Source: Chloroflexia bacterium SDU3-3 (lineage in GTDB: Bacteria > Chloroflexota > Chloroflexia > Chloroflexales > Roseiflexaceae). From it: a stretch of DNA of 64,000 nt. The notes beneath the pieces were generated by a model. It was not told the origin of the DNA. It did not search any database and was given only the letters and a program-made list of their open reading frames with translations. Where the stretch lies: assembly GCA_009268125.1 (NCBI GenBank), contig WBOU01000007.1, forward strand, positions 124,001-188,000, in the 5' to 3' direction. Positions 16,509-24,330 of the stretch are shown here, piece by piece; the stretch's first letter is position 1, and each line of letters starts with the position of its first letter. The position numbers and the translations under genes were made by a program.

Positions 16509-18407
16509 CTAGTGTATGAAGAACATAATCAGCAGGGTGAGGAACATCACCCCGACCATCACATACAGCGTGATCCGCTCCAGGTCGTAGAGCGCCAGAT
16601 CGCCGCGCACTTCGTCTTTGAAGCCGATCAGGGCTAGGCTGTGCGACTTTTCCTTCAGCTTGTAGTCTACCTCGGTCAGCGGCACGCCACGGATGATCAG
16701 CTCGGTGGCGATCAGGCGCGCATCTTGCCCGCCGCCGTTGATCGCGGCCTCCAGCATCTCTTTCAGCGGGGCGATCTGGTACCAGCGCGCCTCGAAGGCG
16801 TCGATCTCGCGCCGGAAGACCTCCTGCAGCTGGGTCTGCACCGCCAGCTTTTGGTAGGGGGCCACATCATCCTCGTTGAAGAACACCCGCCCGTGGCGCG
16901 ACCACGTGAAGACCTTCTCCTGCAGCATCTGGCCGGTGCCCTCGCAGCGCGGGCAGGGGATCTTGCCATAGCCACGGCAGGTCGGGCAGTTCTCCGAGTA
17001 GGTCTCGGTCTTATTGGTGCCGTCGGCATCTTTGACCCGGCGGGTCTTCTCGATCACGCCCTTGGTGCCGCAGCTCTTGCAGGGGATGAAGGTCGAGCCG
17101 TTGCACTCGGTGCAGCCTACCACCTTCTGCGAGCCGGGGATCACGATCGGCTCGGCGGGGGCCTCGCTGAACGTGTCGGTCTCGGGCACGGCGATGGTCC
17201 ACAGCTCTGGCTCGGCTGCAGAAGGGTTGAGCGTGCCGCCCTTGTGCACGTGCTCGCGGGTCTGCGGCGTGGTGCGGGTCTCGTAGTAGACCTTCAGCTC
17301 GTAGGCGTAGAGGTTGTAGCTGACGATCTGCTCGGGCTGGATGAGCTGGCCGAAGGCGGTCTTGCGCAGCTTCAGCGGCGCCTGCCTGCTCCAGCGGTCG
17401 AGCACGCGGCGGATGGCCCCCGAGCGGTGCAGCGCGTCGGCCCTGGCCCGCGACTTGGACTGAAACTCGTGGTCGAGCATCTCGCCGATCACCGACTCCA
17501 CAGGGTTTTCGAGCCACTCGGCGATCGCCTCCCAGCGCGACTCCTCCATGTCGTCGGTCGAGCTGTCGATCTGGCGGCGCAGCGCCTGGCGCAGCACCGT
17601 GGTCACCTGCTCGGCGCTGGTGAAGCGCTGGTTTGGCTCGACGGCCATCAGCTTGCGCAGGATGCGGTCGACCCCGCCCAGTGCGGCGTCGCGCTCGGCC
17701 AGCGAGCGCAGGGCCTGCCCAGGGGCAGGTGGCACCTGGCCGCTGAGCGCGTGGTAGAGCACTGCGCCCAGGCTGTACAGGTCGGACTCGCGGCGCACCT
17801 TGCCGGTCAAGGTCTGCTCGGGGGCCGAGTAGGGCGTCAGGAAGTCGGCCTCGTCGAGCTTCGAGAGGTCGGGCGTGTCGGGCGAGTGGGCCAGGCTGAA
17901 GTTGGTCAGGTAGGCCACGCCCTGCGGCGTCACCAGGATGTTCTCGGGCCGCACATCGCGGTGGTAGATGCCTTGGTCGTGCAGGTAGTCGAGCGCCGCG
18001 CCGACCTGCGAGGTGATGCGCAGCGCCAGCAGCGGGTCGATCGGCCCGGCGGCGAGCACCCCGCTCAGCGGCTGGCTCTCGATCTGGGGCGTGACGATAT
18101 AGTCGCCATAGTGCTCGTCGTGCCCGGCGTCGATCACCTGCAGGATGCTGGGGTGGCTGAGCCGTGCGGCGAGCCGCGCCGCCAGCTGGAATCGGCTGGA
18201 TGAGATCCAGTCGGTGCGACGCAGCAGGTGGACTTCGACTGGCCGATCAAGGGTGAGATGGACGCCACGGTAGACGGTGGCAAGCTCCTCCTGGCCGATC
18301 CGCTCGGAGAGGCGGTAGTTGGTCAGCTCCCGCATCTCGGCGGTGGAGCGTGTAGCACCAGGGCTAGGTGGTTTTGTGGTGGAACGAACATTTGCCGACA
18401 TGTGCAT
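16509..18407 (-). CDS. Membrane-anchored protein kinase homologue lacking catalytic residues, with a DnaJ-type zinc domain
   Basis: A 632-residue protein. Residues about 30-290 follow the serine/threonine kinase fold, but key residues are missing: the VAIK lysine is His60 (VEVHLL), the expected alpha-C Glu is Ala (RFQLAA), the Gly loop keeps one Gly (IGQEELATV), and DFG reads NFS (residues 169-171). HRD (149-151) and Asn156 remain, as do SAPEQ and SDLYSLG. This is a pseudokinase pattern. After a helical linker, about residues 440-500 hold four CxxC motifs in DnaJ-like form (CTECNG, CKSCGTKG, CPTCRGYG, CPRCEGTG). The C-terminus is one transmembrane segment followed by FFIH, so the protein is tail-anchored with the domains in the cytoplasm. 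The start is the ATG after GAGG. Two promoters lie upstream. Confidence 0.85.
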   Translation of the reverse strand: MHMSANVRSTTKPPSPGATRSTAEMRELTNYRLSERIGQEELATVYRGVHLTLDRPVEVHLLRRTDWISSSRFQLAARLAARLSHPSILQVIDAGHDEHYGDYIVTPQIESQPLSGVLAAGPIDPLLALRITSQVGAALDYLHDQGIYHRDVRPENILVTPQGVAYLTNFSLAHSPDTPDLSKLDEADFLTPYSAPEQTLTGKVRRESDLYSLGAVLYHALSGQVPPAPGQALRSLAERDAALGGVDRILRKLMAVEPNQRFTSAEQVTTVLRQALRRQIDSSTDDMEESRWEAIAEWLENPVESVIGEMLDHEFQSKSRARADALHRSGAIRRVLDRWSRQAPLKLRKTAFGQLIQPEQIVSYNLYAYELKVYYETRTTPQTREHVHKGGTLNPSAAEPELWTIAVPETDTFSEAPAEPIVIPGSQKVVGCTECNGSTFIPCKSCGTKGVIEKTRRVKDADGTNKTETYSENCPTCRGYGKIPCPRCEGTGQMLQEKVFTWSRHGRVFFNEDDVAPYQKLAVQTQLQEVFRREIDAFEARWYQIAPLKEMLEAAINGGGQDARLIATELIIRGVPLTEVDYKLKEKSHSLALIGFKDEVRGDLALYDLERITLYVMVGVMFLTLLIMFFIH

Positions 18408-18435
18408 CTGTCCTCGTGGTTCTTGAACGCATTCA

Positions 18436-18464
18436 AGTATAGCGGCGGACGCCAGAGAGTGCAA
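18436..18464 (-). promoter_or_regulatory. Proximal promoter P1 of the pseudokinase gene
   Basis: On the minus strand TTGCAC (18459-18464) and TATACT (18436-18441) are 17 bases apart, close to the sigma-70 consensus. The -10 box ends 29 bases before the chosen start codon. Confidence 0.7.
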
Positions 18465-18484
18465 GAAGCCGAGGCGTGAGCTAT

Positions 18485-18513
18485 AGTATAGAACATATGT
18501 TCTAATTTTGCAA
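18485..18513 (-). promoter_or_regulatory. Distal promoter P2 with a LexA-box-like palindrome in its spacer
   Basis: On the minus strand TTGCAA (18508-18513) and TATACT (18485-18490) are 17 bases apart. The spacer holds GAACATATGTTC (18491-18502), the core of a 16-bp perfect palindrome at 18489-18504. GAACN4GTTC is the LexA (SOS) box form of Bacillus and actinobacteria, so a repressor bound here would occlude this promoter. Whether this organism's LexA uses that form is not known from the window. Confidence 0.6.
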
Positions 18514-18739
18514 CCCTCAGGCCGCAGCCATCCCCGCCTGCCGCCCGCTTGTTTCTGCCGTCACAATGCGCCAAGGCCCTCGTAGAGGCTGGGCCACCTG
18601 CCTCTTACTACCGATCGGGGTTGGGCGACGAGATAACTATCGTGTGTCGTAAGCATACCATATTGTTGGGCCTGCATCTGCAGCGCGCTCGCACCCGCCT
18701 TGGTTGCGCCGCCCTCTACTATCGGTGGTGAAACACATC

Positions 18740-18768
18740 TTGACTGTACCTAGCGCGCGTGCTATGAT
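18740..18768 (+). promoter_or_regulatory. Strong sigma-70-like promoter
   Basis: TTGACT (18740-18745) and TATGAT (18763-18768) with a 17-base spacer. Transcription would start near 18775 and run into the structured stretch that ends at 18906. Confidence 0.7.
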
Positions 18769-18774
18769 CACCGC

Positions 18775-18906
18775 GCTGTATCTACTGTCCTGTGGCAGTG
18801 CACCTCGCGGATTCTGGTGCAAGAACCTAATGGCGCTGCGCTGCGCCCGGATCTGACATCCGCCCTGTGACAGCCGACCATATCGCCGACTGCTCGGCGT
18901 TTTTTT
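18775..18906 (+). ncRNA. Candidate structured RNA or attenuated leader of about 130 nt
   Basis: Between a good promoter and a strong intrinsic terminator, successive short hairpins can be drawn: TGCACC with GGTGCA, GGCGC with GCGCC, CGGAT with ATCCG, then the terminator stem. No frame with a ribosome site is present. It matches none of the classes I checked by eye (6S, SRP, tmRNA, RNase P, the common riboswitches). It is either a small RNA gene or the first part of an attenuated kimA leader. Confidence 0.45.
18884..18906 (+). terminator. Intrinsic terminator upstream of kimA-like gene
   Basis: CGCCGA (18884-18889) pairs with TCGGCG (18894-18899) around a 4-base loop, followed by seven T. It ends transcripts from the 18740 promoter about 400 bases before the transporter gene. 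Confidence 0.85.
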
Positions 18907-19030
18907 GTGCCTTTTTTGCTTCGGCAGCACGTGCCTGCGCGCTCCCCGCTGTGGTGGGTCGGGTCGAACGCGGGGCTTTGAGATAAAAGATAGAGGAATT
19001 ACCCTTCTGCGCTCTTCTACCCGGCGCAGA

Positions 19031-19059
19031 TTGAGCGAGGTGGGGTAGAATCGTATGAT
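19031..19059 (+). promoter_or_regulatory. Candidate promoter of the KimA-like gene
   Basis: TTGAGC (19031-19036) and TATGAT (19054-19059) with a 17-base spacer. It would give a leader of about 240 nt before the start codon. Confidence 0.6.
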
Positions 19060-19226
19060 CAAGCTGTCGATACGCCTGCTGGATGCCCACGCGCCCATAT
19101 CAGCAGCACTGCGGCCCACGGGCTGCCCATGTGCGCCTGCTGGCCTGCCCAGCCGGGGTGGGCGCGGCGTATCAATTGGCTTGGATCAACAGTGGCATGG
19201 CGCACAAGCGAAGATTGAGCCTGTGC

Positions 19227-19260
19227 GGAACCGTTGCGGCGATGTGGCGGTTCCCTTTTT
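19227..19260 (+). terminator. Terminator-like hairpin in the leader of the KimA-like gene
   Basis: GGAACCG (19227-19233) pairs with CGGTTCC (19248-19254), followed by C and five T. It ends 48 bases before the start codon, the position expected of a leader attenuator. Just before it CGCACA and TGTGCG can pair around 19201-19226. Confidence 0.7.
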
Positions 19261-19308
19261 GTTGCACGTTGAATTTCCCCCTTATGCTTCTTGGAGAAGT
19301 GAAGTGCT

Positions 19309-21150
19309 ATGCTTGGACTAAAGCGGCTTGTCATTGGCCAGCCCCTCTCGAATGAGCAGCTCGCCCACGAGCGTCTCTCGAAGCGGATCGCGCTGGCGGT
19401 CTTTTCATCCGACGCCCTCTCGTCGGTGGCCTACGCCACCGAGGCCATCCTGGTGGCGCTCTCGGTGGCCGGCGTGATGGGCTACTCCTACGTCATCCCG
19501 ATCGCCATCGGCATCGCCATCTTGCTGATCACGGTCTCGTTCTCGTACCGGCAGACCATCCACGCCTACCCCAAGGGTGGCGGCACCTACATCGTCTCGC
19601 GCGAGAACCTGGGCCAGATCCCCTCGCTGGTGGCGGCCTCGGCGTTGCTGATCGACTATGTGCTCACCGTGGCGGTGAGCATGTCGGCCTCGGTGGCGGC
19701 CATCACATCCGCGATCACCGTGCTGGAGCCGTACCGCGTGGAGCTGGCCCTGGGCCTGATCGGCGTGGTGACACTGATGAACCTGCGCGGCGTGAAGGAG
19801 TCGGGCAAGGTCTTTGCGGTGCCCACCTACCTCTTTATTGGCAGCATGTTCCTGCTGATCTTCGTGGGCCTGTTCAAGATGCTGACGGGCACCGTGGATC
19901 CTGCGCCCGCGCCCGCCGTCACCCACATCCCCGAGCACCTGCAGAACATCTCGTTCTTCCTGCTGCTGAACGCCTTCTCGCGCGGCTGCACCGCGCTCAC
20001 CGGCATCGAGGCGATCGCCGATGGCGTGCCCGCCTTCAAGAAGCCCGAGCCGAAGAACGCCGCGATCACCCTGGTGGTGATGGCCACTATCCTCTGCACC
20101 ATGTTCCTGGGGATCACCGTGCTGGCCCACGCCTACCAGATCATCCCCGACGCCGGCCCCGAGCCCGAGACGGCCAACTCGCAGCTGGCCCGCGCGATCT
20201 TCGGCGGCGGCTCGCCGCTGTACTACCTGGTGCAGTTCTCCACCATGCTCATCCTGGTGCTGGCCTCGAACACGGCCTACGCCGACTTCCCGCGCCTCTC
20301 GTACTTCTTGGCCAGCGACCGCTTTCTGCCGCGCCAGTTTGCCCAGCGCGGCGACCGGCTAGTGTTCTCGAACGGTGTGATCGTGCTAGGCCTGTTCGCG
20401 GCGGCGCTGGTGGTGGGCTTCAGCGCCCGCGAGCAGGATCTGCTGCCGCTGTACGCCCTGGGCGTGTTCCTGTCGTTTACGCTCTCGCAGTTCGGCATGG
20501 TGCGGCGCTGGCACAAGCTGAAGCAGCCGGGCTGGAAGCACAATATGGTGATCAACGGTCTGGGCGCGCTGGTGACGGGGGTGGTGCTGCTGATGATCGC
20601 GATCACGCGCTTCACCGAGGGCGCGTGGGCGGTGATCATGCTCATCCCGCTGATGGTGCTGGCGCTCAAGGCCATCCGCTCGCACTACGACGAGGTGGCC
20701 CGCCAGCTCTCGCTGGCCGATGCGCCGCCGCCCACAGCGGTACGCCGCCACACGGCGGTGGTGCTGATCTCGGGCGTGCATCGCGGTGTCATCCCCGCGC
20801 TGCAGTACGCCCTCTCGCTCACGCCCGACAATGTGACGGCGGTGTATGTGGATATGGACCCCGAGGCCACCGCCAAGCTCAAGCAGAAGTGGGAGCAGTG
20901 GGGCTGCGGCATCTCGCTGGTGGTGCTGACCTCGCCCTACCGATCGCTGCTGCGCCCGCTGCTGCAGTATATCGACGAGCTGGACCAGATGTATGAGGAT
21001 GATGTGCTGACGGTGATCATGCCCGAGTTCATCCCGCTGCGCTGGTGGCAGCACCTGCTGCACAACCAGACGGCGCTGCTCATCCGCACGGCGCTGCTGT
21101 TCCGGCGTGGCCGCGTGGTCACCAGCGTGCCCTACCGGCTCGACCACTAG
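19309..21150 (+). CDS. kimA: KimA/YdaO-like APC-superfamily potassium transporter
   Basis: A 613-residue membrane protein of the APC superfamily that aligns along its whole length with what I recall of Bacillus KimA (YdaO), a high-affinity potassium/proton symporter. Shared features: the start (LKRLVIGQPL), LSSDALSSVAYATE in segment 1, SYRQTIHAYPKGGGTYIVS, LLIDYVLTVAVSMSA, FSRGCTALTGIEAIADGVPAFK, about 12 membrane helices, and a cytoplasmic C-terminal domain of about 150 residues (VVLISGVHRGVIPAL; LHNQTALLIRTALLF). In Bacillus this gene has a cyclic di-AMP riboswitch and the protein is inhibited by that nucleotide. Here the leader has terminators, but I cannot match the known riboswitch. GGAGAAG precedes the ATG by 9 bases. 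An amino-acid permease is the alternative. Confidence 0.85.
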   Translation: MLGLKRLVIGQPLSNEQLAHERLSKRIALAVFSSDALSSVAYATEAILVALSVAGVMGYSYVIPIAIGIAILLITVSFSYRQTIHAYPKGGGTYIVSRENLGQIPSLVAASALLIDYVLTVAVSMSASVAAITSAITVLEPYRVELALGLIGVVTLMNLRGVKESGKVFAVPTYLFIGSMFLLIFVGLFKMLTGTVDPAPAPAVTHIPEHLQNISFFLLLNAFSRGCTALTGIEAIADGVPAFKKPEPKNAAITLVVMATILCTMFLGITVLAHAYQIIPDAGPEPETANSQLARAIFGGGSPLYYLVQFSTMLILVLASNTAYADFPRLSYFLASDRFLPRQFAQRGDRLVFSNGVIVLGLFAAALVVGFSAREQDLLPLYALGVFLSFTLSQFGMVRRWHKLKQPGWKHNMVINGLGALVTGVVLLMIAITRFTEGAWAVIMLIPLMVLALKAIRSHYDEVARQLSLADAPPPTAVRRHTAVVLISGVHRGVIPALQYALSLTPDNVTAVYVDMDPEATAKLKQKWEQWGCGISLVVLTSPYRSLLRPLLQYIDELDQMYEDDVLTVIMPEFIPLRWWQHLLHNQTALLIRTALLFRRGRVVTSVPYRLDH

Positions 21151-21171
21151 CCCCAGCGTAGGCCAAAGCGT

Positions 21172-21199
21172 GAGGCCGGGCGGTAACCCGCCCGGCCTC
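21172..21199. terminator. Bidirectional terminator hairpin
   Basis: A 12-bp perfect GC-rich inverted repeat (21172-21183 with 21188-21199, loop TAAC) between the stops of two convergent genes. Confidence 0.8.
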
Positions 21200-21205
21200 G
21201 CTGCT

Positions 21206-21469
21206 CTATGGCTCGACATCCTCCGGGCGCTCGCGGATCGCCCAGCAGAACACCAAGCACCCGATGACCGCGCCCACCACCCCGCTGACCGTGATCGGCC
21301 CAGCGACGCTGTGGTGGATGCCGTCGGCGATCATCCCGCCGATGAATGCCCCGAATGCTCCCGCGAGCAGGGCACCATTCGCATTAGGACGGTAGGCGCG
21401 TCGTCGCGGCCCTACCCCTACGAACATCGCAATGATCAGGCCGATCACCGGCCAGACGATGTACGCCAT
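21206..21469 (-). CDS. Small three-helix membrane protein, GlsB-like
   Basis: An 87-residue protein with three hydrophobic segments: residues about 2-18, about 32-52 (GALLAGAFGAFIGGMIADG) and about 58-78. A basic stretch (RRRAYR) sits between the first two. The glycine-rich second helix recalls the transglycosylase-associated/GlsB group also present at 14383, but the match is weak and no function can be given. The ATG at 21469 is chosen because GGAGG lies 5-6 bases before it; a longer frame upstream crosses the repeat region and is not credible. Confidence 0.65.
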   Translation of the reverse strand: MAYIVWPVIGLIIAMFVGVGPRRRAYRPNANGALLAGAFGAFIGGMIADGIHHSVAGPITVSGVVGAVIGCLVFCWAIRERPEDVEP

Positions 21470-21600
21470 AGGGGCCTCCTTTCTTTTCGACTTCGTTGTC
21501 AAAAGTTGTATGGCGCGGGAATTGGCAATTGTTATGCCGCGATTAGCATAGCATGATTCGCGGCGAGGCGGAAGCATGCATCCGCTTTGTAGCGGTATGG

Positions 21601-22047
21601 TTACCACCAACGCTCCAAGGCCTCAAGGAAGCACAGGAACAAATACCGCGAAGATCTGAAGACGCGAAGGGCAGAAAGGCGAGGCGAGCACGGTTGGCTG
21701 AATTTTGGGTGCTTTTCGTTTGGTGGGTGGATGCCCTGCGCGGGCGGCGCACCGGGGCCAGCCCCTCGGAACCCTGCCAGGGGGCGTCGCCCCCTTGGAA
21801 CCCCAATTCTGAGCGTTCCCATGCCGAATGTTGGCCGCTGATGTCCATGCATATGGCCAGCAAAACATCAGCGGCACCTTCGCCGCATGGGCCGGGTGAG
21901 TAAGGCTGGCTCATCGCTCTTTCCGAGACCTTTTGTCCGCTTCGTGCCTTCGCGTCTTCGAGGTGAAGCGGTCTTTTTGTCCCCTTGCTGCCGTGGTGTC
22001 TTGGTGGTAAACGGTCTTCTTCGTGCCTTCGTGTCTTCGTGGTAAAT
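21601..22047. repeat. Composite repeat element with inverted ends built of CCAAG/CGAAG words
   Basis: The left end (21601-21671) reads TTACCACCAACG... then a CGAAG block; the right end (21930-22047) holds the reverse-complement blocks and finishes CTTCGTGGTAA. The ends are therefore imperfect inverted repeats beginning TTACCAC. Between them, about 21745-21914 on the minus strand, is a core related to 30636-30800. The interval 21470-22213 has no convincing gene; its frames on both strands run across these repeats. Confidence 0.7.
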
Positions 22048-22086
22048 GCTTCTCTTCAGGGTGAAGCGGCCCCCTTCGCCCCTGGT

Positions 22087-22115
22087 TTGCGCCGCCCCTG
22101 CCGCCATGCTATACT
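22087..22115 (+). promoter_or_regulatory. Candidate recJ promoter
   Basis: TTGCGC (22087-22092) and TATACT (22110-22115), 17 bases apart, about 99 bases before the recJ start. Confidence 0.6.
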
Positions 22116-22213
22116 CCATCCTCGGCGGTGCGCCGCCCCTCGACCTGCCTGCCGCGCCCCCTTCTGTTCGAGTCGCGGGCCTGCGCCGCCCGCGCGTGCT
22201 GTGAGGTTTGACC

Positions 22214-23920
22214 ATGTCCGCTCGTAAAAAGCGCTGGGTGCTCAAGGAAGCCGCCCCGGCCCCGTTTCTGCGCACGAGCCGCGAGTTCTCGCCGGTGGTG
22301 GCCACGCTGCTCTACCAGCGCGGCATGCGCGACCCCCAGCAGATCGCGGCCTTCCTCTCCTCCGACTACCGCAGCGGCATCCACGACCCCTTCGCTATGA
22401 AGGGTGTAGATGTGGCGGCCAGCCGGATCGCCAAGGCGATCGCCCAGGCCGAGCCGGTGGTGGTGTACGGCGACTTCGACGCCGACGGCGTGACGGCGGT
22501 GGCCCTGCTGGTGCAGGCCCTGGGCGCGATGGGCGCGGCGATCACGCCCTACATCCCCCACCGCCAGCACGAGGGCTATGGCCTGAACCACGTGGCCATG
22601 GAGAAGCTGGCCGAGTCGGGGGTGAAGCTGCTGATCACGGTGGACTGCGGCATCAGCAATGTGGCCGAGGTGGCCCACGCCCAGGCGCTGGGCATCGATG
22701 TGATCGTGACCGACCACCACACCCCGCCCGATGTGCTGCCCGCCGCCTTCGCGGTGGTCAACCCCAAGCAGCCCGGCGACGGCTACCCCTTCAGCCAGCT
22801 GACCGGCGTGGGCATCGCCTACAAGCTGGTGCAGGCCCTGGCCCGCCTGGGCGTGCGCATGCCGCTGCGCGGGCGCGACCTGCTGGATGTGGTGGCGCTG
22901 GGCACCGTGGCCGACCTAGGGCCGCTGCTGGATGAGAACCGCGTGCTGGTGAAGGCCGGGCTGGAGTCGCTGAACACCACCCAGCGCCCCGGCCTGCGCG
23001 CCCTGATCGAGGTGGCCGGGCTGGCCATGGGCCGCGTCACCGCCACCGACATCAGCTTTATGCTGGGGCCGCGCCTCAACGCCGCGGGCCGGCTGGATGA
23101 CGCGGTGCTGGCCTACCGCCTGCTGCTGGCCGCCGATCTGGCCGAGGCCCGCACCCTGGCCGAGGAGCTGAACATGGCCAACCGCCGCCGCCAGGAGATG
23201 ACCCGCGAGGTGCAGGAGGCGGCCAGCGAGCAGATCCGCACCCGTGGGATGGCGCAGGACCGCGTGATCGTGCTGGATGGCGCGTACCCGGCGGGGATCG
23301 TGGGGCTGGTGGCCGCGCGCCTAGTGGAGGAGTTCGGCAGGCCGGTGCTGCTGGTCGAGCGCGGCGACGACCACTCGCGCGGCTCGGCCCGCTCGGTGCC
23401 GGGCTTCAGCATCATCGATGCGCTGCGCAGCTGCGACGATGTGTTTGTGCGCTACGGCGGCCACAGCGCCGCCGCCGGGTTCACGCTGCCCACCGCGCGC
23501 CTGGGCGAGCTGTCGCAGCGCCTCAACGACTACGCCGACGAGCACCTGCCCGACGACATGCTGCAGCCCGCGCTGGAGATCGACGCCGAGGTGCCGCTGG
23601 CCGCGCTCAGCTGGGATCTGCTGAGCCAGCTGGGCAAGCTGGAGCCGTTCGGCGTGGGCAACCCCCAGCCGGTGCTGATGAGCAGCCGCGTGCGCGCGGT
23701 GAGCACCGCCCGCCCTGGCCGCGCCAGCGCCCACCTGAAGCTGCGCCTGGATGACGGCGCGGGCGGCCCGTCCTTCGACGCGATCGCGTTCCGGCTGGGC
23801 CACCTGGCCGAGTATTTCTCCTCGCCGCGCTACATCGATGTGGCCTACACCTTCGAGGCCAACGAGTGGCAGGGCCAGCGCACGCTTCAGCTCAACGTGA
23901 AGGATTTCCGGCGGGCGTAG
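22214..23920 (+). CDS. recJ: RecJ, single-stranded-DNA-specific 5'-3' exonuclease
   Basis: RecJ degrades 5' single strands in recombination and mismatch/base-excision repair. The 568-residue protein has the DHH phosphoesterase core: VVVYGDFDADGVTAVALL (metal Asp pair), LLITVDCGISN, VIVTDHHTPPDVLP (the DHH motif), DVVALGTVADLGPL and SFMLGPRLNAAGRLDD. The DHHA1 part has the RYGGHSAAAGFTL motif, and the C-terminal OB-like domain is complete. All metal-binding motifs are intact and the length is normal for the family. ATG 22214 is chosen over a TTG two codons earlier; GAGG lies 8 bases before it. It is monocistronic and ends at a strong terminator after a dispersed repeat. Confidence 0.95.
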   Translation: MSARKKRWVLKEAAPAPFLRTSREFSPVVATLLYQRGMRDPQQIAAFLSSDYRSGIHDPFAMKGVDVAASRIAKAIAQAEPVVVYGDFDADGVTAVALLVQALGAMGAAITPYIPHRQHEGYGLNHVAMEKLAESGVKLLITVDCGISNVAEVAHAQALGIDVIVTDHHTPPDVLPAAFAVVNPKQPGDGYPFSQLTGVGIAYKLVQALARLGVRMPLRGRDLLDVVALGTVADLGPLLDENRVLVKAGLESLNTTQRPGLRALIEVAGLAMGRVTATDISFMLGPRLNAAGRLDDAVLAYRLLLAADLAEARTLAEELNMANRRRQEMTREVQEAASEQIRTRGMAQDRVIVLDGAYPAGIVGLVAARLVEEFGRPVLLVERGDDHSRGSARSVPGFSIIDALRSCDDVFVRYGGHSAAAGFTLPTARLGELSQRLNDYADEHLPDDMLQPALEIDAEVPLAALSWDLLSQLGKLEPFGVGNPQPVLMSSRVRAVSTARPGRASAHLKLRLDDGAGGPSFDAIAFRLGHLAEYFSSPRYIDVAYTFEANEWQGQRTLQLNVKDFRRA

Positions 23921-23924
23921 GTTT

Positions 23925-24000
23925 CTTACCACGAAGGCGCGAAGACGCGAAGGGGATGAGAAGGACCGTTTTACCACCAAGACGCCAAGACACCAAGGGA
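23925..24000 (+). repeat. Dispersed repeat copy (CGAAG block then CCAAG block)
   Basis: Starts TTACCACGAAGGCGCGAAG, five bases after the recJ stop, and continues with TTTTACCACCAAGACGCCAAG. It has the same two blocks in the same order as at 30562. Confidence 0.75.
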
Positions 24001-24027
24001 ATAGAAGATCGCGACTCTTATGTGAAA

Positions 24028-24070
24028 AGCGAGAGGTTGTATCGTAAATGATACGCCTCTCGCTTTTTTT
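24028..24070 (+). terminator. recJ terminator
   Basis: AGCGAGAGG (24028-24036) pairs with CCTCTCGCT (24056-24064), with an inner GTATC/GATAC stem, followed by seven T counting the stem base. It lies after the repeat copy, so the repeat is transcribed with recJ. Confidence 0.9.
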
Positions 24071-24109
24071 GTAGTACGCCCTGTTTGACTAATGCATGCA
24101 CTAGCCTAC

Positions 24110-24256
24110 GACTTTGATATGTCGGTCTGTGACTTTGATATGTCGGTCTATGACTTTGATATGTCGGTCTGTGACTTTGATATGTCGGTCTGTGACTTTG
24201 AGGTGTCGGTCTGTGACTTTGAGGTGTCGTTCTATGACTTTGAGGTGTCGGTCTGT
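24110..24256. repeat. Tandem array of seven 21-bp units
   Basis: Seven directly abutting 21-bp units of the form GACTTTGATATGTCGGTCTGT; the first four have GATATG and the last three GAGGTG. With no spacers it is a minisatellite, not a CRISPR. Frames are open on both strands through the array (heptapeptides CDFDMSV on plus, TDRHIKV on minus), as expected for any 21-bp unit without a stop, and no ribosome site supports a gene. Apart from this array, the terminator and the repeat copy, 23921-24330 shows nothing else. Confidence 0.9.
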
Positions 24257-24330
24257 GATGTAAGGCTGAGAAAAATGGTGCTGGCGCGGCGTTCGTGTAT
24301 CTTCGCAGGCTCGCCGCGCCAGGGATCGGG

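Larger units (their letters stand above)
18514..19308. other. Long non-coding region upstream of the KimA-like gene
   Basis: Nearly 800 bases without a convincing protein gene. Short frames (for example 18549-18731 and 19055-19321 on plus, 18637-19119 on minus) overlap one another and lack ribosome sites or recognisable sequence. The region holds two plus-strand promoters (18740-18768, 19031-19059), a structured stretch ending in an intrinsic terminator at 18906, a CCCCGC/GCGGGG hairpin near 18944-18977, and a second terminator at 19227-19260, all facing the transporter gene. Confidence 0.6.

Noticed and set aside
18775-19308. A canonical cyclic di-AMP (ydaO) riboswitch or T-box before kimA.
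   Set aside because: The conserved ydaO words and the T-box core could not be placed in order. A GGGGTAGAATC stretch and a TGGCATGGCG stretch look similar in isolation, but the remaining conserved parts are missing.
19309-21150. A generic amino-acid permease.
   Set aside because: APC motifs are present, but the whole-length match including the C-terminal cytoplasmic domain points to KimA/YdaO.
21543-21914. A minus-strand gene over the composite repeat, similar in peptide to one at 30637-30885.
   Set aside because: The peptide similarity follows from the shared DNA repeat; frames differ outside the shared block and no ribosome site is present.
24110-24256. A CRISPR array.
   Set aside because: Units abut with no unique spacers, are only 21 bp, and no cas gene is near. 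The same holds for 50916-51083.
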